A stretch of 64,000 nt of DNA, taken from positions 18,569,705 to 18,633,704 of the forward strand of contig OW203769.1 of assembly GCA_934045905.1 (NCBI GenBank), in the 5' to 3' direction. Shown in pieces: positions 55,845-64,000 of the stretch; the stretch's first letter is position 1; each line of letters starts with the position of its first letter. Source of the DNA: Leuctra nigra. Lineage: Eukaryota > Arthropoda > Insecta > Plecoptera > Leuctridae. Position numbers and translations under genes: made by a program. The notes below the pieces were generated by a model. That model worked only from the letters and a program-made list of their open reading frames with translations, searched no databases and was not told the origin of the DNA.

Positions 55845-57000
55845 TCAGAGCTTTCCTTGTCTTGAGCAATCATAATGAAACTATCGCAGTCGCTATCAAT
55901 ACAATGTATACCGGGTGGCCCCAAAAAAACGTCTAACGGGCGAGACATTACTGTGACGAAACTACTGCACTGATCGGGCTGAAAATGACACCAATTATAA
56001 AAAACATACTAAGGTCTAATATGTGAAGGTTTTAACACCATAACTTTTATAGAAAAAAGTGACAGCTGTTCGAATTTCGTTGTCGTAAAATCGATTATAC
56101 GGAGCTCTAAAATCATGCGTCCAGAAAATGTCCAATGGCCGGGACGCTGATTACACAAAACTACTGACGATATCTAGCTGAAAATTGCATATGACATTCA
56201 AAATATATTACTATTGATTGTGTAAAAATTTCAATTAATTTGAATCAATGTAACGAAAGTTATGTGATCTAGAATTTGCGCCTAAAAAGCAAAATCACAA
56301 GAGATAAATTTTCAAGTTTTATTTCACGTGTTTATTTTAGAAGTGAAATTATTACCCGTATTTTCTGTTTTTAAGCTCAACTTCAAGATACCATAATTTT
56401 CGTTCTACTCATTCAAATGTATTGAAATTTGTATGCAATAGAAAGTTATATGTTTTGAATAACATTTGCAATTTTCAGCCTGATATCATAAGTAGTGTTG
56501 AAAATAAATGTGTCTATGCCATTGGACTTTTTCTGAAAAAGCACTCTTATGAGCTCCGTATAATCGATTTTTCGACAACCAAATTCGAACTACTGTAACT
56601 TTTTTCCTACATAAGAAATGTTTTTGAAACTTTCACATATTACACATTGGTATGCTTTTTATAGCATGTGAAATTTTTAGACTAATATCTGTAGTAGTTT
56701 CTTCACAGTGGGGTCTCGCCCATTGGACGTTTTTTTTGGGCCACCCGGTATTTTTTTCATTGGCATAAATAAATAAAGGTTACATTGTTTGTAGTCTAGA
56801 TTTGTTGAAGTGATTGATCACTATATAAACCTTTCACCAAAACGCAGCGTTTTCCTTGTATTTAGCAATCATAATGCAACTATTGCAGTCTTTATCAATA
56901 CAATGCACATAACAATCTATTATTTTTCTCATTGGCATAAATAAATAAAGTTTACATTGTTTGTAGTCTAGATTTGTTGAAGTGTTTGATCAGGAAAAAC
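55845..57000. repeat. Tandem duplication carrying the CCGGGTGGCCC element in its left copy
   Basis: CAATCATAATGMAACTATYGCAGTC and CATTGGCATAAATAAATAAAG-TTACATTGTTTGTAGTCTAGATTTG occur twice. The left copy is split by 55911-56748; the right copy (56865-56995) is continuous. Confidence 0.85.
55911..56748. mobile_element. Inverted-repeat element CCGGGTGGCCC with TA duplication
   Basis: Ends CCGGGTGGCCCCAAAAAAACGTC and GACGTTTTTTTTGGGCCACCCGG, flanked by TA (55909-55910 and 56749-56750). Sub-repeats such as ATCGATTATACGGAGCTC and GAGCTCCGTATAATCGAT face each other. The tandem neighbour at about 56905 (TCAATACAATGCACATAAC) is an empty site. Confidence 0.88.
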
Positions 57001-57755
57001 CTTGCATCTACCTAGATAATGACAGAAGTGATCAGAAATGTTTTAAGATTTACTTTTAATTGAGGAGGCTTGACTTAACTCTGATTTTATGGGGATTTAA
57101 ACATCACTACAAAATTATTACAAAATCATTGACTTATTTCAATAGTCTTGTCCGTACACAATTCGCAGTTGAAGTTAATTCCTAAATCAAGAAATTTATA
57201 AGCATTCTTGAGTATGAAGATTATTCTTCATTTACGTAGGTATAATTTCACACATACATACTTTCAAGATTGAAGAAGCCGATCCAAATTAAATTATCAT
57301 TTTTGATTCATTTTTGTTTGGTTTGAGATTGTCATGGACTGCTATACAGACAATTATTTCCCCTTTAAACGCGTGCAGCTTTGTTAGCGATTATTCTAAA
57401 CTTGTTTTCGCGATAATTATGTTTGTTATTTTAAGATCTTGATCTTATTGATAGGGAGATATAAAATGTTGGATTTGTGTCACTTCGCAACGTGTGCCAC
57501 ATTATCATTGTGAGTCGGTATTTACTGAAGATAAGCCACTGGCAGTGTCAATACTCGGCGTCAATACTCTATGAGATTAGGGCCAAGTCGCTATTATGAG
57601 GCCGCTGATCGATGCCCGGGAAGAACTCTTATATCCTATTTATTTACACAATAGAACTAGGATAAGTGTAGAAATGTAATAGATTTCTTCCTGTTGTGTT
57701 TTGACAGCTATAGTAAAATGAGGAATACATCAACAGTAAATATTATGGTCCATTT
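57000..57755. other. Spacer, no gene supported
   Basis: AT-rich, with no inverted repeats of note. The ORF at 57694-57897 overlaps the start of the family B element and is not a convincing gene. Confidence 0.35.
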
Positions 57756-58925
57756 CGAATTTGGTAAAAAATCGAAGTTTTTTTACTCGAGGGGGTTTTC
57801 ACGACTTCAATTTCATGATCTAGTGGAGCGGTCGCTCCACCCAGCCAAGTCGTACTATACACTCACAGTCACTCAACATACCGTAAATGCCTCATAAACT
57901 GAGGAGCAGACCAAACACTTTTACTGTAAGCAACAACATGGCATTTTCGGCCTACTGGATCTCAAAATTGGTAAATCTCACATTGTTGCGAAATATCTTA
58001 ATTTCGAGCTATGGCCCACCCCACTACATATACCAAATTTGGGAACAATAGGTTATGCCATTTGCGCGCTAGAGGACCGAGAAAACAGTGAAATTACACC
58101 ACTTTCTGATTCTGAAGATGATGATGATTCTGATGATATCACGAAACGTCGCTATCACCGCCACAGCCTAAACGGCTGAACCGATCGACCTGAAATTTTT
58201 ACCACATGTGCACTTTTGGCGTCTGAGGTGCCTTTTTATAAAACCAACCGGAAGCCGCCATTTTGAAACCGGAAGTGACGTCATAACTCAAAAACGTCTG
58301 GACCGATTAGAACGAAATTAGCGCCATTCGATTTAGATGGTCATCTATATGAAGTATCAATAAAAAAAAAAATATTTTCTTATTTTCTAAACCGGAAGTG
58401 ACGTCATAAATACGCAATATTTAACTTATTTCAACAAATTATACTTAAAATACGTACATAATTAACTTACATTGTAACATAGACAATACAATTTATATAT
58501 TCAAGGTAGCAGTGTTCTCGGCCGCCATTCCTGAAACCGGAAGTGACGTCATATATCTAAAACGCCTGTACCGATTGCAACTGAACTAGCTCCTGCGTAT
58601 TCATTCTGCTATTTATTTGAAAAATCAATTGTGAAAAATGAATAAATAAATTAATGGTACCGGAAATGGCGGCAGGAACCACTTAATGAAACCGGAAGTG
58701 ACGTCATATATTACAAACGGCATGACCGATTTTACGGAAATATAGGGATTAGGAATTCAGATGGTCGTTCATGAAGGTATCAACTAGATAAAACTAGATT
58801 GTTTTCTTATTACCTATACCGGAATTCGGCCGCTATTTCAAAACCGGAAGTGACGTCATGTATCGAAAACGGCTGGATCGATTATAACGAAACTTAAGCT
58901 ATTCTTCTTGGATAATCATTTTCAT
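57756..58925 (+). repeat. Family B element with five CCGGAAGTGACGTCAT sites
   Basis: CCGGAAGTGACGTCAT starts at about 58269, 58392, 58537, 58692 and 58844. Each is followed 5-25 bases later by AAAACG.CTG.ACCGATT-type sequence, so the element consists of degenerate units of about 120-155 bp. An inverted relative is at 20000-20420. No protein frame. Element ends are not defined. Confidence 0.7.
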
Positions 58926-59048
58926 CTTATACCAAACGCAACTTTTCATAGTAACCAAATCGGTTGAGGCGTATTTTTTTAAAGAAATTAGTCCCTGCTC
59001 GGACATGTGCTACAAGCTGTATGAATAAACTAACAAAAGAAGTGATAT

Positions 59049-60172
59049 CCCAGAAAAAACACTCCGTGTAAAAATACCAGCCAAGTCTCTTTAACTATAA
59101 AAAAAATAGACGAAATCTAAAAATTCAGCACTGAAAAGGAGTGATATCAAAAAAGGAGCCAAGTCAACGAATTTTCCAAATTTTAATCGTACCATTGAAA
59201 TAAAAATATCAACCCCCGAGAAATACTTAAAAAAAGGACTTGGCGCATCGTTTTTTTAAAGACATTTTTCTATTCTTAAGCTTATGCCACTCACATACTA
59301 CGTAGTTCAGAAATGCCTAGAAAAATTGGGACAAAACTTTCAAATTAAATATTGAACATTCTGTAAAATATTTTAAATTTAAATATAAGTACGCAAAGAA
59401 ACATAGCATTGTCTTACAAGCAATAAATACAGAACAGTTGTGTTTGTGATTGGTAGGTACCTATAGTTTTGTGGGTACATCAACATACCTACTACAGCAT
59501 TATACTTTGAACCTTCTCGCCGTGTAATTAATTGCTATTAATTAACATTTTATACCAAAAAAATTCATAAATTACATAACGTATTACTTTAGATAAAAAT
59601 CTAGTCAGTAATTATTTGAGCAGCATGGCTCAGTGCACTAGTCACTTATACAAATATCATTGACGGCCTTCTTGTAATGAGCGCTTTCGCTATTTCCCTC
59701 AGTCACGATATTGAGAAGTATGATTGATTAATATGACCCTAGAAATAGTGGCAATAACGAATAGACTAGGCCGCTTCCGTTTATTCGTTATTCGTTTATC
59801 CGTTTATTTCCTCTGAATATTGACAAAATACCAAAACTGCCAGTAGGTAAGAGTACTAGTTATATTAAAACGTAGTATGATTCGTCGATAATGAATGTGA
59901 TATACTCAGGAAAATATACTTGTAGAGTTCTTCCTATACTTTTAGGATAGAAAAGTGTCTTTAAAAAAACGATGCGCCAAGTCCTTTTTTTAAGTATTTC
60001 TCGGGGGTTGATATTTTTATTTCAATGGTACGATTAAAATTTGGAAAATTCGTTGACTTGGCTCCTTTTTTGATATCACTCCTTTTCAGTGCTGAATTTT
60101 TAGATTTCGTCTATTTTTTTTTATAGTTAAAGAGACTTGGCTGGTATTTTTACACGGAGTGTTTTTTCTGGG
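59049..60172. mobile_element. Foldback element, 1.12 kb
   Basis: CCCAGAAAAAACACTCCGTG, AATACCAGCCAAGTCTC, AAAAATTCAGCACTGAAAAGG, GAGCCAAGTCAACGAATTTTCC and CTCGGGGGTTGA-complement run on both sides in opposite orientation (arms about 225 bp). The centre is AT-rich and non-coding. The end motif CACTCCGTGTAAAAATACCAGCCAAG resembles the ends of 20865-22450 and 32060-34010. Confidence 0.88.
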
Positions 60173-60694
60173 TAGGAATAACTTGGAAGAAATGTGAAAA
60201 CTAAATCTAGTCCATCAACCAATATTTCACTCCAAAAAATTTAAAACTTTAATTTTAAACAATTAAAATGTTTCTTCCGTTTACGAAATCTTTGCCAGAA
60301 ATATATTCGTTTCCGGCTACAATTCTTCCTGAATGATAATTTCAGTTTTCCTCACCCGAGAGAACGAGATACAATGATTGGTTAGACATTAGAAAATAGA
60401 GCCGTTTAACCGCGATCAGCTTTTCGCTGCAGATGTCACGTATTTCAAGAGTAAGTATCTAATTGACAATTTGCGAACATTTTATACTCGTTTTGAAATA
60501 TTTGTGAAATTTACTCAAATAAATTCTATAAGACAAAATTATCACTGCTCTTGACGCATGTCGTCTTCCGGCCCCTTGGGTGAGATGAGAATCTTAATCA
60601 CTACGACATCTACAATTACCTATGAATGATCCCACCACGGAACAAGCTAGGTGACGGGCTTGTCAATAGCTGAGAATGTCAACAATGATTTGTC

Positions 60695-61240
60695 CAATGG
60701 GCTTGTTCACTGCCATTTGCTCTCACCAGGATCGCTAGCATCGGATTAGCTTGGGCAGCTTCGTTGGGCCGAGATTAGTAACATTTTTCTTAGTAACCAA
60801 AAATGACCAATTTATGTATTGATAGTCTTTGGTAGTCTGTTGTAATCTCAAATACATTTAAAAATGTAAATTACAGTGTCCTACGTGCATAATATCTTTG
60901 TAAAACGAAATGTCATCATTGACCCAACATAAATTCCATATTTTCAAATTTTCGTCATCTTGCCGCGTTCTAATCTCTGCCCAGTAAATAGTTTTCACAT
61001 GAAAACAAGATTCGACTTCAGGCTACATCTTTGTACTATGTACATTTTAGGGGTTTTTTGTTTGTTCTGTTAATTTTTGGGTCATTTTTAATAATGTAAA
61101 CACTCTGTGCCGTAATTATTTTGCCGGAAATCAAAGCCGGAAATGACGTCATTTTGTTACCCATCTCGGCCTAAAGTCGGATTAAAGCACGTAACATAGT
61201 GGCGCCATCTATGCTGAGCTTTGCGTGAACAAGCCCATTG
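60695..61240. mobile_element. MITE CAATGGGCTTGTTCAC..GTGAACAAGCCCATTG
   Basis: Perfect 16-bp inverted ends. Internal match GGGCCGAGATTAGTAAC / GTTACCCATCTCGGCC. It contains GCCGGAAATGACGTCAT near 61136, a one-base variant of the family B site. Non-coding. Confidence 0.88.
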
Positions 61241-61559
61241 TCGACCATGATTTGTCAAGGTTATGTCTGTTGTAAACTGGTATCTTTCTTTATCAGAACT
61301 TCCCACTCAACGGGAAATAATGTGAAACTTAAAGGATTTTTGTACTTCGAATTAGCTATCAATATTTTGATAGGAGTACACAAAAGAAAGGCCATAAGCA
61401 AATGGTTCTTCTAAAAACATTAATAAATTGGAGGGAAATTAATGTAATTAATCCGGCCAATCAAAGTAAATTCATTAAAATGTATTTACATCTAATATAA
61501 TTATTATCACTTATTTATTTATATATTTATTTAGTATAAGCATTCACAACAGAGCCAGG

Positions 61560-61875
61560 CTCCACTAGTGAGAAAGTTATATAGAGAATGGAGGAGAGAA
61601 AACTCGGTACCGGCATGTAGCCTACTCCTGACGAAAGATCCGAAGGACGGTGTGACATTTACCAGGGACCTCCAAAACCCGCGCCGTCGAGAGACTGATA
61701 ACAGGTGGAGGGAGGTCGTCACACTAACCTCCAAACACCCCAGTCTCTGTGGCCCAACGGCGCAACTAACATGCCAGTGTTGAATGGTCACCCATCCAAC
61801 TGTTGACTGCGCTCAATATTACTTAACTTCGGTTTTCTGACAAAAACTGTGGTTTCCAATACACCAGCCGTTGGG
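61560..61875 (-). repeat. 5S rRNA-derived SINE, uninterrupted copy
   Basis: On the minus strand the head (61875 to about 61780) reads CCAACGGC, ACCGAAGTTAAG, then TTGGATGGGTGACC. These match the start, the A-box region and the C-box region of 5S rRNA in order and at about the right spacing. A non-5S body follows: GTTAGTGTGACGACCTCCCTCC, TGTTATCAGTCTCTCGACGG, GTCACACCGTCCTTCGGATC, AGGAGTAGGCTACATGCC. The paired ORFs at 61531-61791 are its shadows. Confidence 0.8.
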
Positions 61876-62067
61876 TTAAGAATCGTTAAGAGCGAATGCC
61901 CAATTTTATATCAATTGTTTTCGTCCGATTATACTAAAAAAATTTAGTTTTACTGTATGAATATTGCGACAAGAATTACAAAAATCTAACAACACAAAGA
62001 ACATATATTAATCTTTGAATGAGCAACAGAAACGATAACTAAATACGTACTAATTTGTTCTTTCCAG

Positions 62068-62613
62068 ATGGACAATCATTCCTTCACAATAGACATAGAC
62101 GACGAGAATGCAGAACCTCCTTCCAAACCACCTCGATCTTACCAATCAAACTGGACCAAACCCACCCCTCCCAGTCCATCCAGCTCATCCCTGAACCCCT
62201 CCTCGGAGTCCTCCACCCTCCCAGTTCACAAGTCCCACTCCCGTAGACCCTCGCACAGATTCACGAGTCAACCCCGGGTCTCCACGGGCCGCTCTCCATA
62301 TCCCACGGCCAGGAGGATGTCTCAGACTGATCGTCCAGAGCGACGAGCAACCGAGTCACGGCGACATGGAAGTCTTCCGGACAGTGTTGCCATGTCGACA
62401 GGATCAAGGTCGAATAGTAATCCGAGGATGATGTCGACACTCTCTCGACCTCTTCCGGACAGTGTTGCCATGTCGACAGGATCAAGGTCGAATAGTAATC
62501 CGAGGCTGATGTCCACACTCTCTCGACCCTGGCCAGAGCCGTTTCACAACGACGATGCGCAGATGTTCACGCTGTTCTTGAAGGCTGAGGAGGAGAAGAG
62601 GAAAGAAAAGAAG
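62068..62613 (+). CDS. Orai: Orai exon with N-terminal cytosolic region
   Basis: Acceptor TTGTTCTTTCCAG, donor AAGAAG before GTGAGT. A 26-residue unit (LPDSVAMSTGSRSNSNPR..) is present twice in tandem (78-bp repeat, about 62374-62529). The region is low in hydrophobics and probably disordered. Assignment to Orai rests on splice phase and distance, since N-termini of the family are not conserved. Confidence 0.7.
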
Positions 62614-64000
62614 GTGAGTAGGATGTAATATTACGTCGTGGTGCTGTACAAAACTTAGGAAATTTAGGACTTAAAAACTCAACCAAACTCTTTGAGTCCA
62701 ATGACTCCTTAGCCGTAGTCCCTTGTGTCATGTATAAAGAAATTGCAGTGGTTTTTAATGATGCCATGCATCCCTAGCCATCTGAAAGTGTGACTCTGTT
62801 GAGTAACTTAGGAAGTTTCAAGTAGGCTTACAAAAAATTTACACTATAATGTTTGATAATTATGGAAATTTAGTGAATCTCTCACTTAGGGATGGTGTTT
62901 CAGAAGTAACCTGCGAAATAAAAACGCGCGCTCCGACTGGAAATCGAACCCAGATCCTTCGGGTTACCGGCCCTATGCTTTAACCATTAAGCTACCGGGG
63001 CGCATTCTTAATCAGCAGGTTGGGTTGCCATACAACTTTTGCGAAGCCGAGTATCTGACTCGAAGGATCTGGGTTCGATTCCCAGTCGGTAAAGAATGCA
63101 GAACTAAAGGTGTTCTATTTTATTTTTGATTGTTGCAGAAACAGCCCGACGAGCGACAAGACCTGTCATGGCGGCGACTTCACATGAGCAGGGCGAAGTT
63201 AAGGTCCACGGCGACGACCTCGGAGCTCCTGGCGGGGTTTGCAATGGCGAGTTTAACGATAATTTAATATTTATTGGGCATTGAATGTTGTCTTGCCAAT
63301 TACATAATAAAACGAGCAGGGCGAGCGACTCCACTTGAAACTTATGGCTCAAATAAATATATTTTTTTATCTGTGATTTTCGCATTAAACTTCAAACAAA
63401 GTCACGGAGCAAGTTAATTTTTTCACAAAACATTCATAACTGTCCAGTGCAGAGTGCTAATGATTTCCAGCAAAACAGGTTTATAAGTTTCAACGGAAAC
63501 TTGATTTGTAGTTTGTACTTAGCTTGGCAATGGGGATGAAAGAAATGAAACTGGAATCTTTTTACCGTTCATCACCAAATTTTGCATGGTCATTGGGACC
63601 AGCATTATAAGTGTTTTTTTTGACAAATCTGTAATGAACTTCAAGAGTTAATTGACATTTTACTGACATTTTTATGCTTGATTTGAAATATATGTCAAAA
63701 TGTTCCTATTAGTACTTTTTAGATAGTTAGATTATTTTCAAAGGGTCAAGGTATGTAGAAGAACAGATTTCACAGTAATTCGAAGGCTCGCTTATCAACG
63801 CGGTACACCGAGCGTTTTACTAACTTTGTCTACTTTAGATTGCTATGGTCGAGCTCCAGATCAACAACCCCACCGAGGTCCCCGAGTGGCTGTTCGTCGT
63901 CTTCTCCGTGTGCACGACGGTCCTCGTCGCCGTCCACGTGTTCGCCCTCATGATCAGCACCTACCTGATCCCGAGCGTGGACGCCGTCAGCAAGATGAAC
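62068..64000 (+). CDS. Orai: Orai calcium-release-activated channel, 5' three coding exons (runs off the right edge)
   Basis: Exons 62068-62613, 63139-63246 and 63839-64000 join in phase 0. The cytosolic N-terminus (182 residues, Ser/Pro/Arg-rich) ends in EEEKRKEKK. Exon 2 gives LSWRRLHMSRAKLRS, the conserved helix before TM1, then ELLAGFAM. Exon 3 continues IAMVELQI with the pore glutamate (E106 in human Orai1), then TM2 VFSVCTTVLVAVHVFALMIS. Orai forms the plasma-membrane pore opened by STIM when ER calcium is low. TM3 and TM4 lie beyond the window. Relative to human Orai1, R91 is Thr, A94 is Glu and V102 is Ile, and the acidic outer loop is missing. The ATG at 62068 follows a TTTCCAG acceptor directly, so an upstream exon may carry the 5' UTR or more coding sequence. 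The second intron begins with GC. Confidence 0.88.
62930..63001 (-). tRNA. tRNA-like gene (Thr-GGT-like anticodon), possibly a SINE head or pseudogene
   Basis: The 72 bases fold as a cloverleaf by hand. The acceptor GCCCCGG/TCGGAGC has one mismatch and one wobble. D stem GCTT/AAGC. Anticodon stem TAGGG/CCCGA (one mismatch) with loop CCGGTAA. T arm CTGGG-TTCGATT-TCCAG. A-box TAGCTTAATGG and B-box GGTTCGATTTC are good, and TTTTT follows at 62924-62920, a Pol III terminator. Against a working tRNA: position 33 is C, not T, and GGT anticodons are not usual in eukaryotes. An inverted partial T-arm copy lies at 63058-63092. It sits antisense in an Orai intron. Confidence 0.5.
63139..63246 (+). CDS. 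Orai: Orai exon with pre-TM1 helix and start of TM1
   Basis: Acceptor TTGTTGCAG. It ends at ATG before GCGAGT. No GT at the expected place would keep the conserved GFAM-IAMVE join. Confidence 0.88.
63776..63825 (-). repeat. Family A end fragment in the Orai intron
   Basis: GCTCGCTTATCAACGCGGTACACCGAGCGTTTTACTAA matches the inverted left end of family A. Upstream, GCATGGTCATTGGGACCAGCATT near 63584 fits the family interior. It ends about 15 bases from the exon acceptor. Confidence 0.65.
63839..64000 (+). CDS. Orai: Orai exon with TM1 pore and TM2
   Basis: Acceptor CTACTTTAG. It encodes IAMVELQI, then VVFSVCTTVLVAVH and ALMISTYLIPSVDAVS. The exon is open to the last base of the window. Confidence 0.92.
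   Translation, partial: MAMVELQINNPTEVPEWLFVVFSVCTTVLVAVHVFALMISTYLIPSVDAVSKMN

Noticed and set aside
61531..61791. 86-residue minus ORF and 71-residue plus ORF
   Set aside because: Both overlap the body of the 5S SINE, whose other copy at 5140-5815 breaks these frames.

Overview
This is a eukaryotic, almost certainly insect, nuclear window. The genes are intron-split, the spacer DNA is AT-rich, and the products include a Snake-type trypsin-fold protease and an Orai calcium channel. Most of the non-coding DNA is made of transposable elements, especially foldback and MITE elements. I could not fix the species. A hemipteran would fit, but that is only an impression.

Layout. (1) At the left edge is one exon of a betaine-homocysteine S-methyltransferase gene on the minus strand (194-323). 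(2) A complete six-exon secreted serine protease lies at 4242-11185, minus strand. Its introns hold a 5S-derived SINE, tRNA-derived SINEs, MITEs and three local tandem duplications that each straddle a splice site. (3) 11.4-16.9 kb is repeats: a foldback element, a truncated LINE and an element with iteron-like repeats. (4) 16.9-40 kb holds three copies of one C2H2 zinc-finger gene. ZNF1 (17773-19020, minus) and ZNF3 (37909-39147, plus) are open and sit in an inverted segmental duplication. ZNF2 (25396-27951, minus) is split by an LTR-like insertion. Around them lie two THAP-domain transposon remnants, two unrelated LINE fragments and large foldbacks. (5) 40.8-43.7 kb is a long nested inverted repeat. 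(6) A three-exon gene at 44403-47080, plus, encodes an HMG-box-like protein with a charged, repetitive tail; its first intron is a 48-bp minisatellite. (7) 47-61 kb has no gene I can support, only foldbacks and MITEs, including a GTCGAC-rich foldback and an element with five CCGGAAGTGACGTCA sites. (8) At the right edge is the 5' part of an Orai gene (62068 to beyond 64000), with a tRNA-like gene in its first visible intron and a GC-AG intron.

The genes do not form a functional unit. The strongest themes are local tandem duplication across splice junctions, repeated nesting of inverted-repeat transposons with readable target duplications, and decay of a duplicated zinc-finger family. Exon joins were worked out by hand from splice sites, reading phase and family resemblance. 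No alignment or structure software was run.
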